A DNA stretch of 64,000 bases. Origin: Chitinophaga sp. Cy-1792 (GTDB lineage Bacteria > Bacteroidota > Bacteroidia > Chitinophagales > Chitinophagaceae). Under the pieces are notes generated by a model. It searched no databases. It had not been told where the DNA came from and worked only from the letters and a program-made list of their open reading frames with translations. The position numbers were made by a program, and so were the translations under genes. Positions 1 through 9,110 of this stretch are shown here, in pieces. Location: the NCBI RefSeq assembly GCF_011752935.1, contig NZ_VWWO01000001.1:2976001-3040000 (forward strand), given 5' to 3'. Each line of letters opens with the position of its first letter. Position 1 is the stretch's first letter.

Positions 1-1297
1 CGATCAGCAAAGACAATACTTCTTTCATTGTTTTATAGTAATGAAAACTGAGCTGGTCCCAGAGTATGGACAGGGTGCTGATCATTACCGCGTACGTATA
101 CACGAAAAGGAGCAGCAGAATGGCGTATGGCCAGTTGACCTGTCCGGTGACGGCAAGATAGATGTATGCAATGATACCGCTGAGCTCCACGATGGGCGCC
201 AGCAGTTCAAAGAAGAAGTTATAAGGTATCACAACAAACCCCATCCTGCCATAGCGGGGATTGAGGAACATACTGGAATGCGCCAGCATGAGCTGTGCCA
301 GTCCCCTTGCCCAGCGGGTGCGCTGCCTGCCGAAGATTTTGAGTGTGGAAGGGCCTTCTGTCCAGCAGAGTGTTCTTGGAATATAGCGGACAGAATATTT
401 CATTTTGTTATCATCACAATACCGGCACATGCGAAACAGCAGTTCCATATCTTCTCCGAAGGAGCGGTGATCATATCCGCCGCTGCGTATCGCCACTTCC
501 TTATCAAATAATCCTAATCCGCCGGATACGTTTGGTACGCAGTTCAGTGCGCTCCATCCCATTTTTCCCAGTACAAAAGAGCGGATATATTCCACTTCCT
601 GGAAGCGTGGCAGCAGCTGTCGGGGCGGGCGCATACGCGTGAGTACGCCTTCGTCGAACTCGCTGCTGTTGGCGATGCGGAGGGTAGCGCCTACCGCAAT
701 GACGCGGCGGCCTTCTTCCTGCATCACAGGTTTGATCAGTTCCAGCAAAGTATCTTTGTGCAGTACACAATCAACATCTGTACAAACAAAATAATCGAAA
801 GATGCTACGTTAATACCTGCGTTGGAGGCATCTGCCTTACTCTTGCCATTTACTTTATCAATGACGATCAGGTTGGAGTAAGCCAGATTTTTAGATTTAT
901 AGATATTTTTTACCGGTTGTGTCCTGATTTTTTCGTTGTAGGCGAAATCCACTGCTACCATCTCAAATTCACGGATCAGTTGCTCCATACTGTTGTCTGT
1001 ACTGCCATCGTTGATCAGCACTATTTCAAACTTGGGATAGTTCAGGGTAAGGAGGGAGCGAACGTTGGCAATGATGGTCAGGCCTTCATTGTAAGCGGGC
1101 GCGAGGATGGTGATGCCCGGCGCCAGCGGAGAAGAGGCGAGGGTGTCCAGCTGTGGCTGTTTGGTGCGCGACAAATACCGCCTGATAGCAATGATGGACA
1201 ATATAGCCAGCATGGCATATACAAGCAATAACGTCAGCCCATATACGAAAATTGAGGATTCATAAATCTTCCTGAGCGTTTCTGTAATACTATCCAT
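1..1297 (-). CDS. Processive family-2 glycosyltransferase (3' end outside window)
   Basis: The reading frame starts at ATG 1297-1295 and stays open to base 1, so about 432 residues are visible and the C-terminus is missing. An N-terminal membrane segment (about residues 11-33) precedes a GT-A domain. The domain has DGSTDNS, the TDVDC form of the DxD metal site, a GEDMEL motif and QRTRW, which is the QxxRW signature of processive synthases such as cellulose or poly-N-acetylglucosamine synthases. Hydrophobic segments follow the catalytic part. It probably polymerises an exported polysaccharide at the inner membrane; the sugar cannot be told. Its start overlaps the stop of the HEAT-repeat gene (TGATG), so the two are translationally coupled. 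I derived this frame by translating the minus strand by hand. Confidence 0.85.
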   Translation of the reverse strand, partial: MDSITETLRKIYESSIFVYGLTLLLVYAMLAILSIIAIRRYLSRTKQPQLDTLASSPLAPGITILAPAYNEGLTIIANVRSLLTLNYPKFEIVLINDGSTDNSMEQLIREFEMVAVDFAYNEKIRTQPVKNIYKSKNLAYSNLIVIDKVNGKSKADASNAGINVASFDYFVCTDVDCVLHKDTLLELIKPVMQEEGRRVIAVGATLRIANSSEFDEGVLTRMRPPRQLLPRFQEVEYIRSFVLGKMGWSALNCVPNVSGGLGLFDKEVAIRSGGYDHRSFGEDMELLFRMCRYCDDNKMKYSVRYIPRTLCWTEGPSTLKIFGRQRTRWARGLAQLMLAHSSMFLNPRYGRMGFVVIPYNFFFELLAPIVELSGIIAYIYLAVTGQVNWPYAILLLLFVYTYAVMISTLSILWDQLSFHYYKTMKEVLSLLI

Positions 1298-2448
1298 CAA
1301 TACTTAATTAACGGGTTCATACAATGCTTTAATATCAGGAGGTTCTGTCCGGTAGTTGTAGCCAGCAGTTCATCCAGTACTTCACGGGCAATCCATTCAT
1401 TTTTTACAATGGCACGCGCCGCAGCTTTTTTCAGGTCGAAATCGGTAGCATGTAGAAATTCATTCCGCAGAAAATCAATATGCTTTCCACTGCTGATGCG
1501 TCCCAAAGCCCGCAGTATTTCTATCTGACAGAACAATGGCTGGCTCGTGTACAGCTGCACCAGCTTATCTTCTACTTCTTCTACTTTAAGACGGCCCAGA
1601 CATTCGATTGCATCTGCTCTCGTATAGTGGTCCCTGTTGTCCAGCAGTTTAATAATAGCGGGCACAGCAGGCAACTGGTTATAATGCACCACCAGTTTCA
1701 TACAGAAAGACACCACACTCTTATTGGAAGAGTAGGTGATCCATCTGGCGAAATTGGGAATGGCAATATCTTCTGTGGTCGTGATAATACGGAAAAGCTC
1801 CACCTGGTCCCAGGGGAGGAGCGGGTCCGTTACAGAATCGAAGAATTTGAACGGCTCGTTCTTACTGATCTTAATATAAGCCTGTCGGGCGGCGGCGCGC
1901 AACTCACGGTTACGGCTATTGGCCAGCGGCAGGATCGTTACATCGGAAATAGAAAGGTCCATACTGGTAAACTCCACCAGGGCAGCCACTTTCCTGTTCC
2001 ATTTGCGGGATTTCAGTTTGCGGTAGGCGTCTTTGTCGAGGTCCAGCTGTGTATACAGGTTTCGGAGCAGCACACCCATATTTCCTTTTACGTTCTGGCG
2101 GAAATGGATAATACGGGCGGTGAGGGTTTCCCTTGCCCAACGCTTATGCAGCGGTAACGCTTCAAAAGGTGCCAGGTTCAGCTGTACTTTTGCAGGGTCA
2201 ACATCATGCGGGATGTCCGGATTCGTCATCACCTCATCGATCAGCAACTCATCAATGCGGGGAAGCAGCTTATTGAGCCGCTTCCGCTTCATATAGGCTT
2301 TATACCTGCTTCTCAGGATAGTCAGATATGCCATAACGGTGGAAAAAACCGCTATCGCAATAAATATCATGGCAACCTGTATGGCCAGGGGGGCGTTACT
2401 GTATACATAACGTATCTCCTGCCAGCAGTCGGATATAGTCGTTGTCAA
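1297..2448 (-). CDS. HEAT-repeat membrane protein
   Basis: The product has 383 residues. One hydrophobic segment near residues 22-45 is followed by a basic stretch and a long helical region that reads as HEAT-like repeats, for example the segments around VPAIIKLLDNRDHYTRADAI and IEILRALGRISSG. HEAT arrays are protein-interaction scaffolds, so I infer a membrane-anchored scaffold rather than an enzyme. It lies 13 nt after a receiver-only response regulator and overlaps the start of the glycosyltransferase by one base. This suggests it links signalling to polysaccharide synthesis. The exact family is not recognised. Confidence 0.75.
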   Translation of the reverse strand: MTTTISDCWQEIRYVYSNAPLAIQVAMIFIAIAVFSTVMAYLTILRSRYKAYMKRKRLNKLLPRIDELLIDEVMTNPDIPHDVDPAKVQLNLAPFEALPLHKRWARETLTARIIHFRQNVKGNMGVLLRNLYTQLDLDKDAYRKLKSRKWNRKVAALVEFTSMDLSISDVTILPLANSRNRELRAAARQAYIKISKNEPFKFFDSVTDPLLPWDQVELFRIITTTEDIAIPNFARWITYSSNKSVVSFCMKLVVHYNQLPAVPAIIKLLDNRDHYTRADAIECLGRLKVEEVEDKLVQLYTSQPLFCQIEILRALGRISSGKHIDFLRNEFLHATDFDLKKAAARAIVKNEWIAREVLDELLATTTGQNLLILKHCMNPLIKY

Positions 2449-2461
2449 AATATAAGGAGGT

Positions 2462-2839
2462 TTACTTCTTCATTAATAAGCGTTTCACGCGAAGGATCAG
2501 CTCTGCAGGAATGATGGGCTTCTTCAGAAAATCATCCACACCCAGTTTAAACCCTTCCATGATCATATCTTCATTGCCCGCGTTGGATACGATAATTACC
2601 GGAATCGGATTGCCCGGATTATGACTCTTTACTTTACTTAAAATCTCGAACCCGTTGGCATATGGCATCATAATATCAGTGATGATCAGGTCGTAATTGT
2701 AGTTACTGCCTTCTAATTTTTCCATGGCTTCTTTTCCATTTACCGCTACATCTACCACGAAATCCGGTTCCGGTAAAATGCGGGCAATGATTTTTGGCAT
2801 AACTTCATCATCTTCGACTAAGAGAATCTTCTTACTCAT
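2462..2839 (-). CDS. Single-domain response regulator (CheY-like)
   Basis: The 125 residues form one receiver domain. It has the acidic pair EDDE near residue 9, the phospho-acceptor in LIITDIMMP, a switch Ser in IIVSNAG and the Lys in LKKPIIP. There is no output domain, so it must act through a protein partner. It is the first gene of a minus-strand unit with the HEAT-repeat protein and glycosyltransferase, and it is divergent from a large hybrid histidine kinase 358 nt away. That kinase is the obvious candidate phosphodonor, by position only. Confidence 0.93.
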   Translation of the reverse strand: MSKKILLVEDDEVMPKIIARILPEPDFVVDVAVNGKEAMEKLEGSNYNYDLIITDIMMPYANGFEILSKVKSHNPGNPIPVIIVSNAGNEDMIMEGFKLGVDDFLKKPIIPAELILRVKRLLMKK

Positions 2840-3196
2840 TTTTGTGGCGCTTTTTTTAACCGCGTTAACAACTCGTTATTAACGGTTGTAAACGACAATA
2901 GTTCATAAATTCTTTCAAACGTTCACGGGCTTTCCAGGATAAGTCAAATCGAGATCGATTTTCCAAAAGATCGGCGGTTAAAACTTATTACGTATATATA
3001 ATATATACTGAGAAAATTATCGGATGGATTTGGTTTCCCTTGAAAATATTAGTCTTTCTAACTATGCATTTGAATTGTTAAAAAGATTGAATATGAGTAA
3101 GTTTTGATATTTTTAGCAAAATTATAAAATTTTTTATTCTCCGATGAGCTAAGTCCCAACTTTATTATTTTCATATTTGTATTCTCATTAGATAGC
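2840..3196. other. Divergent intergenic region
   Basis: This AT-rich spacer lies between the minus-strand response regulator and the plus-strand hybrid kinase. It must hold both promoters. I found no clean TTTG/TAnnTTTG pair; the nearest is CATATTTG about 25 nt before the kinase ATG. No convincing RNA structure or gene was seen. Confidence 0.5.
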
Positions 3197-6100
3197 ATGA
3201 AGATTTCTTTAGTGAATAGATTGTATGTAGGATTTGCATTGGTTGTTTTACTGGTGCTGCTGGGAGGATTCCTTACCTGGCGGACATTCGAAAGACAACG
3301 TGCGGAATCCGTCTGGGTACAGCGCACTTATAAAGGGCTGAACCAGCTGGAACGCGTTAATCGCCTGCTGTTGGACATGGAAGCGTCCCGCCGCGGCTAT
3401 CGCGCTACCTTCGAAAAAAAATTCCTCCAGGCCTATGAGATCAACCTGCCAAAAATGGCGCCGGCATTACTCACCCTGAGAGCCGTTCTCGCCGATGACC
3501 TGGGAGAAAACCGCAATATGGATACGCTGGAGAATAATATCAATGCCATTCTCAGCTTCTGGAACGAACTCGACCATCACATCTATAAACAAACATTCGA
3601 AGAGAATACTGAAATTACAACAAAGGAAGCAGGCCTGATGGACCAGATCCGCAACACCTTCGTGGTGATACGATCAGAAGAAAACAGGATGCTGATGCAA
3701 AGGGAAACAGAAAATGAAAGGTCTGTCAACAATGCATTCTTCGGCTTACTATGGAATAACGGCTTCATTCTGCTCGTAGGCTTTGTTTTGATCGCCGTTA
3801 CCTACCGCGAGTTTAAAAGACGCCTCAAAATTCAGGAATATCTCAACGCCAACCTCGATGAAGTAGTGGAACTGAATAACCAGGCCAACCAACGCAACTG
3901 GAAACTGGTAGGCATGGACCAGCTCAACAGCAGCCTGCAGGGAATCCTGAACGTGCAGACACTGGGCGAGAAAAGTCTGACAGAACTGGTCAGTTATGGC
4001 CGATTCGTGGCCGGCGCATTTTATGTCTACTACGAAAGCCAGCAGAAACTGCGTTTAACCGCCAAAGTTGGGATGCCCGCCAATGTGCCGGATATACTGG
4101 CCCCAGGCGAAGGTATCCTCGGACAAACATTGAAATCCAAAACCATACGTGTAATTACAGATCTTCCGCCCGATTTCTGGAAAGTGACGGCAGCCTCCGG
4201 TACCGCCTCCCCCAGACAACTGGTGCTTATTCCACTGTGGCTCGACAGTGAAATCATAGGTGTGATAGAACTGGCGGCCTTCCATGAAGTGAGCCCCGTT
4301 CAGGTAGAATTACTGGAAACACAGTCAAAAGATATTGCCGTTGCCTTAAATGCTGCCTACAGCCGCGAAAAAGTGATGGAACTCCTGCAACAGGTACAGG
4401 AACAAAGGGAAGTGCTGCTCAACCAGCAGGAAGAACTCCGCCAGTCGAACGAAGAACTGAGTCGCCAGTCGGAAGTACTCCAAACCTCCGAAGAAGAATT
4501 ACGCGTACAGGAAGAAGAACTCCGGCAGGTCAACGCGGAAATGACCGTGAAAAATCACGCACTGGAAGCTGCCCGCCAGGCACTCGCCGCCAAAGCTGCC
4601 GAACTGGAAGCCAGCAGCCGTTATAAGTCCGACTTCCTGGCCAATATGTCGCACGAACTACGTACACCACTCAACAGCGTGCTTATCCTCGCTAAAATAC
4701 TGGAAGAAGACAGAGATAAAAATCTTACACCACGACAGATAGAATACGCCGGTATCATCCACAAATCAGGTACCGACCTGCTCACCCTCATCAATGATAT
4801 CCTGGACCTTTCCAAAATAGAAGCCGGTAAGATCGACCTTCACCTGGAAGAAGAACAGGTAGAAAACATACAACAGGATATTGAAGACCTTTTTGTAATT
4901 GTAGCCCAGCAGAAAAATATCCGGTTTATCAGGAAGATTGCCCCTGATGTACCATCATATATTACCACAGACAAACAACGCCTGGAACAGGTGCTGAGAA
5001 ACCTGTTGTCGAATGCATTTAAATTTACGCCGGAGAAAGGGACCATTACCATTGCCTGGTACATGGCCGACGGTAAAGTACATGTATCCGTTACCGATAC
5101 AGGTATGGGGATTCCTGAAGATAAGCAGCAGCTTATATTTGAGGCTTTCCAGCAGGCAGATGGCTCTACCAGCAGGAAGTTTGGTGGCACAGGCCTGGGC
5201 CTCTCCATCAGCAGGGAACTAATGCAATTGCTGCAGGGCGAAATCCGCCTGGATAGCAGCAGTCCGGCCGGTAGTACCTTCACCATCGTTTTCCCGGTGG
5301 AAATAAATATATCCACCCCGCAGAAGACGGTGCGCCAGCCGGTGCCCGAAGCAGTCATCCCTGTGAGCGTTACACAGGACGACCGCGATAATATCAATGC
5401 TTCCGATAAACTCATCCTCATCGTGGAAGACGATCCCTGGTTTGCTTCCATGCTCAGCGATGTGGCCCATAGCAAATCTTTTAAAACCATTATCGCGCAC
5501 AATGGCCAGGAAGGACTTACCATGGCCCGCCAATACAAGCCGGTAGCCATTGTACTGGATATGAACCTCCCCGTAATCGACGGAGAAAGCATTCTGAAAA
5601 TATTACGCAGCTCCGACGACCTGAAAGATATTCTCGTACATGTGGTTTCTGCCAACGAAATTTCTTCGAATACCGCGGATAACGTTAATGGATACACGCA
5701 GAAACCTTTGCAGCCGGTAGACCTGGACAACCTCTTCCTGGACATCGGCACACAACTGAATGCCAGGCTGAAACAGGTGCTGCTCGTAGCTTACGGCAGC
5801 TTCCGCGATGATAGCGACATCAGGAATAAAAGTACCGCACGAAAACTCCCTACCCAATATGATCAGGTAACCGGCATCAGTGAAGCCATCAACTTCCTGG
5901 AGGAAAAGAAATATGATGCCGTTATCTTTGAGCTGGGCGCAGAAATACCGGAATCATTGGGCGATCTTCAACGGTTATACGAAAAAACACATGTGACAGA
6001 TACGCCCATCATCGCCTATCTCGACAAAGACATCAGCACCACCGAAGAAGGGCAGCTGAAAAAATATACCACGGCCATCGTCCGGAGCTCCGCCCTGGCA

Positions 6101-6577
6101 ACAGATCGCCTGCTCGACGAGTTGGAACTTTTCTTCTATAAGCTGCAGAAAATAGACCCGAAGAAACTGGAAACCGTACAGATAATAAGGGATACAGAGA
6201 ATATTATCAGCGGTAAAACCATACTTTTGGCAGATGATGACATGCGTAATGTATTTTCTATCAGTGCCCTGCTGGAAGAACAAGGCGCCAATGTACTCAC
6301 CGCCGCCGACGGCGAAGAGGCACTGGCCCTCCTGGAACAGCATCCACTGACAGACCTTGTACTGATGGATATCATGATGCCGGGAATGAACGGGTATGAA
6401 GCCATGAAAAAAATCCGTACAGATAAACGTTTTACGCAATTACCAATCATAGCACTGACAGCCAAAGCTATGGCGGAAGACAGACAACACTCCATTGATG
6501 CGGGCGCTTCTGATTATATTACCAAACCTGTAGATGGAAACAAACTGTTATCATTGATCCGGGTATGGTTGTCTTAG
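3197..6577 (+). CDS. Hybrid sensor histidine kinase (CHASE3-GAF-HK-three receivers)
   Basis: The product has 1126 residues. In order there are: membrane segment (about 9-27), a helical CHASE3-like sensor (40-180), second membrane segment (188-206), a GAF domain (about 250-395), a Glu/Gln-rich coiled coil (395-480), HisKA with SHELRTP and phospho-His 486, and a HATPase domain with TGMGIP and GGTGLGLSI. Three receiver modules follow: 745-860 (intact, VLDMNLP), 870-985 (degenerate, Glu where the acceptor Asp is expected in VIFELG) and 1008-1124 (intact, LMDIMMPG). The gene heads a tight plus-strand unit with cheR, cheB and a second kinase. The architecture resembles kinases that feed CheB/CheR-type modules rather than flagellar chemotaxis. 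Confidence 0.93.
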   Translation: MKISLVNRLYVGFALVVLLVLLGGFLTWRTFERQRAESVWVQRTYKGLNQLERVNRLLLDMEASRRGYRATFEKKFLQAYEINLPKMAPALLTLRAVLADDLGENRNMDTLENNINAILSFWNELDHHIYKQTFEENTEITTKEAGLMDQIRNTFVVIRSEENRMLMQRETENERSVNNAFFGLLWNNGFILLVGFVLIAVTYREFKRRLKIQEYLNANLDEVVELNNQANQRNWKLVGMDQLNSSLQGILNVQTLGEKSLTELVSYGRFVAGAFYVYYESQQKLRLTAKVGMPANVPDILAPGEGILGQTLKSKTIRVITDLPPDFWKVTAASGTASPRQLVLIPLWLDSEIIGVIELAAFHEVSPVQVELLETQSKDIAVALNAAYSREKVMELLQQVQEQREVLLNQQEELRQSNEELSRQSEVLQTSEEELRVQEEELRQVNAEMTVKNHALEAARQALAAKAAELEASSRYKSDFLANMSHELRTPLNSVLILAKILEEDRDKNLTPRQIEYAGIIHKSGTDLLTLINDILDLSKIEAGKIDLHLEEEQVENIQQDIEDLFVIVAQQKNIRFIRKIAPDVPSYITTDKQRLEQVLRNLLSNAFKFTPEKGTITIAWYMADGKVHVSVTDTGMGIPEDKQQLIFEAFQQADGSTSRKFGGTGLGLSISRELMQLLQGEIRLDSSSPAGSTFTIVFPVEINISTPQKTVRQPVPEAVIPVSVTQDDRDNINASDKLILIVEDDPWFASMLSDVAHSKSFKTIIAHNGQEGLTMARQYKPVAIVLDMNLPVIDGESILKILRSSDDLKDILVHVVSANEISSNTADNVNGYTQKPLQPVDLDNLFLDIGTQLNARLKQVLLVAYGSFRDDSDIRNKSTARKLPTQYDQVTGISEAINFLEEKKYDAVIFELGAEIPESLGDLQRLYEKTHVTDTPIIAYLDKDISTTEEGQLKKYTTAIVRSSALATDRLLDELELFFYKLQKIDPKKLETVQIIRDTENIISGKTILLADDDMRNVFSISALLEEQGANVLTAADGEEALALLEQHPLTDLVLMDIMMPGMNGYEAMKKIRTDKRFTQLPIIALTAKAMAEDRQHSIDAGASDYITKPVDGNKLLSLIRVWLS

Positions 6578-6592
6578 TATTTTTATGCCGTT

Positions 6593-7414
6593 ATGATAGA
6601 TGATATTAGCAATAAAGATCTAAGTGAATTGATCCTTATCATTCAGCAACAGTATGGCTACGACTTCCAGAATTATGCGACCGCCTCACTGAAGCGGCGC
6701 TTTATTCGTTTTATCGGCCATATGCGCTTAAATAGTTTAGATGAACTGAAATTGATGCTGATGATCGACCAGGAATTTTTCAGGAAGATGATAGAATTTA
6801 TAACGGTCAATGTTACGGAGATGTTCCGTGATCCCGCGTTTTATCGGAAATTGAGAGAAGATGTTTTACCAAGACTGGCAACCTATCCGATTATAAAAAT
6901 ATGGCATGCAGGCTGTGCCACCGGCGAAGAAGTGTTTTCCATGGCCATCCTGCTCCAGGAAGCAGGCCTGCTGGAACGTAGCCGCCTCTACGCAACAGAC
7001 ATGAACGCTGCCAACCTGGAAAGAGCCAATGCCGGCATAGTGCCGAGCCGATGGATGAAAGACTATACGCATAACTATATTCAGGCCGGCGGCCGCCACG
7101 ATTTCTCGGACTATTATACCGCGAGATACGACAGCGCCATCATCAATCCCGGCCTGCGGAAAAATATTATTTTCTTTCAGCATAACCTGGTCACAGACCA
7201 TGCCTTCAACGAATTTCAACTGATATGCTGCAGGAATGTATTTATCTATTTTAATAAAGTGCTCCAGGAGCGGGTGGTATCGCTGTTTTATGATAGTCTG
7301 GCCCCCAGAGGCTACCTGGCTTTAGGCATTAAGGAATCATTACTTTTTAGTAAACAAAGAAAAAATTTTGAGGTAATAGACGCTGTAAATAAAATTTTCA
7401 GACGTAAATTATAA
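6593..7414 (+). CDS. cheR: CheR-type protein-glutamate O-methyltransferase
   Basis: The product has 273 residues, the usual CheR length. The N-terminal helical part is followed by the SAM-binding motif HAGCATGEEVFSMAI (about residues 103-117) and the typical CRNVFIYF segment (about 210-217). CheR proteins methylate glutamates of receptors using S-adenosylmethionine. No methyl-accepting receptor is present in this window. The gene lies 15 nt after the hybrid kinase and 4 nt before the CheB gene. It therefore probably modifies a kinase or sensor of this cluster; that target is an inference. Confidence 0.92.
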   Translation: MIDDISNKDLSELILIIQQQYGYDFQNYATASLKRRFIRFIGHMRLNSLDELKLMLMIDQEFFRKMIEFITVNVTEMFRDPAFYRKLREDVLPRLATYPIIKIWHAGCATGEEVFSMAILLQEAGLLERSRLYATDMNAANLERANAGIVPSRWMKDYTHNYIQAGGRHDFSDYYTARYDSAIINPGLRKNIIFFQHNLVTDHAFNEFQLICCRNVFIYFNKVLQERVVSLFYDSLAPRGYLALGIKESLLFSKQRKNFEVIDAVNKIFRRKL

Positions 7415-7418
7415 ACAA

Positions 7419-7997
7419 TTGCAAACAGCAACCGGAATCGATATCATTGCCATCGGCGGCTCTGCCGGCAGCTTACCTGTCATAGGACGTATCATCAGGC
7501 AGTTGCCTGCCGTGCCGGAAGTGCCTGTAGTGCTGATCATTCACCGGCTGAAGAATGTTAATAGTGAATTAGGCAGATTGCTGGCAGGAGATAAGACGAT
7601 CATTGAGCCGGAAGATAAAGAACCGGTACAGCAAAATCAGATCTACCTGGCGCCGCAGAATTATCATTTGCTGATAGAAGCAGACAATACCTTTTCGCTG
7701 GATTATTCGGAACCTGTTAATTTCAGCAGGCCCTCCATCGATGAAAGTTTTTTCAGTATTGCCGATAAATATGGTTCCCGCGCATTGGGTATACTGCTGA
7801 GTGGTGCCAACAATGATGGCGCCGCAGGACTGCTGAGTATCGTCAGGGCTGGCGGTACCGGTATCGTTCAGGACCCGGCCGAAGCAGAATTCGGGGTCAT
7901 GCCGCAGGCTGCCATCGACTTATCTGCAGCTATAAAGGTGCTGCATGAAGATGAAATAATATCATATATCCTAAAATACACCGTACCAAGTAAATAA
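7419..7997 (+). CDS. CheB-type methylesterase catalytic domain, no receiver
   Basis: The product has 192 residues, matching only the C-terminal esterase domain of CheB. The catalytic Ser is in GGSAGS, the His in IIHRLKN and the Asp in the SGANNDGAAGL region. The usual N-terminal receiver, which controls CheB by phosphorylation, is absent. The start is a TTG (7419-7421) 4 nt after the cheR stop; I see no better upstream start in this frame. It is followed after 1 nt by a receiver-kinase gene. The stand-alone receivers in the neighbouring proteins may supply the missing control. Confidence 0.88.
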   Translation: MQTATGIDIIAIGGSAGSLPVIGRIIRQLPAVPEVPVVLIIHRLKNVNSELGRLLAGDKTIIEPEDKEPVQQNQIYLAPQNYHLLIEADNTFSLDYSEPVNFSRPSIDESFFSIADKYGSRALGILLSGANNDGAAGLLSIVRAGGTGIVQDPAEAEFGVMPQAAIDLSAAIKVLHEDEIISYILKYTVPSK

Positions 7998-7998
7998 T

Positions 7999-9102
7999 AT
8001 GACGATGACCGATGCATCCAATACCATTACGATCCTGCTGGTTGATGACAGACCTGAAAATTTGTTATCACTGGAAGAGATGCTACAGGCCCCTAATCGT
8101 ACCTTCCTGAAGGCGAACTCAGGAAATGAAGCGCTGAAAATGGCCCTTAAACACAGCGATATCGGCCTGATTATGCTGGATGTGCAAATGGGAGACATGG
8201 ACGGATATGAAGTAGCACGCCTGCTCAAATCCAATCCTAAAACAAAAGATATCTCCATCATTTTTGTTACAGCGATCAACAAGGAAGAACAGTATGTGCT
8301 CAAAGGCTTTAAAGAAGGCGCAGTAGACTACCTCTCCAAGCCACTGGATATCGACCTCACCCGTGCCAAAGTGAATGTTTTTGAAAAACTATATTTTTAT
8401 CAGAACGAACTCAAAAAAGCACTGGCTGATAAAGAGAAAGTTAATAAACAGCTGGAGCGATTTATGTTTGTAGTAGCCCACGACCTGAAATCACCGCTGA
8501 ACGGCGCTATCGGGCTACTGAACATCATCAGCGAAGATCCCCGTATCACACAGGAACCGGACCTCAACGAATATATGCAGATCGTGCTGACAGCCACCAA
8601 TCATCTCACCCAAATGATCACCAGCGTACTCGATTATACGCTGAAAAATGATGACGACCAGCCTAAGGAAGAGGTGAAGGTTGAACAGCTACTCAACCAG
8701 CTGATAAAAATGTTGTTCCTGCCGAAAAATGTACACATTCATATTGATAATGAACTGCCGGTCGTTTTTACCAATAAATTAAAATTACAGCAGGTATTTC
8801 AGAACCTGGTCGCCAATGCCATCAAGTATAACGACAAAGAAGAAACCGAGATTCATATTGGCGGACAGGATAAAGATGATTACTACGAGTTTTATGTACA
8901 GGATAATGGCCCGGGAATAGCCAGACGGGATACAGACCGTATATTTAAACTGTTTGAAAGAGGTGATAGTGAAAAGGCCAGTGGCAGCGGTATCGGGTTG
9001 AATATTTTTAAAATGCTGGTAGAAGAACAGGGTGGGAAAGTATGGGTAGAATCCGATCCGGGAAAAGGTAGTAAATTCTATTTCCTCTGGTATAAACTGT
9101 GA
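7999..9102 (+). CDS. Receiver-histidine kinase fusion
   Basis: The product has 367 residues. An N-terminal receiver (about 10-125) carries VDDRPEN, the acceptor Asp in IMLDVQMGD, and LSKPLD. A HisKA domain follows with VVAHDLKSPL (phospho-His about 157) and then a HATPase domain (about 255-367) with DNGPGI and GSGIGLNI. No membrane segment is visible, so it is cytoplasmic. Such proteins take phosphate at the receiver and control their own kinase. It is the last gene of the hybrid kinase-cheR-cheB unit and starts 1 nt after the cheB stop. Confidence 0.92.
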   Translation: MTMTDASNTITILLVDDRPENLLSLEEMLQAPNRTFLKANSGNEALKMALKHSDIGLIMLDVQMGDMDGYEVARLLKSNPKTKDISIIFVTAINKEEQYVLKGFKEGAVDYLSKPLDIDLTRAKVNVFEKLYFYQNELKKALADKEKVNKQLERFMFVVAHDLKSPLNGAIGLLNIISEDPRITQEPDLNEYMQIVLTATNHLTQMITSVLDYTLKNDDDQPKEEVKVEQLLNQLIKMLFLPKNVHIHIDNELPVVFTNKLKLQQVFQNLVANAIKYNDKEETEIHIGGQDKDDYYEFYVQDNGPGIARRDTDRIFKLFERGDSEKASGSGIGLNIFKMLVEEQGGKVWVESDPGKGSKFYFLWYKL

Positions 9103-9110
9103 TGTATACC

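Noticed and set aside
1480..2157. Plus-strand open frame of 225 codons opposite the HEAT-repeat gene
   Set aside because: It is antisense to a coherent repeat protein and has no features of its own.
4840..5751. Long minus-strand open frame of 303 codons inside the hybrid kinase gene
   Set aside because: It is antisense to the HisKA/HATPase region of an unmistakable kinase; the product is rich in Ser, Arg and Cys and shows no domain.
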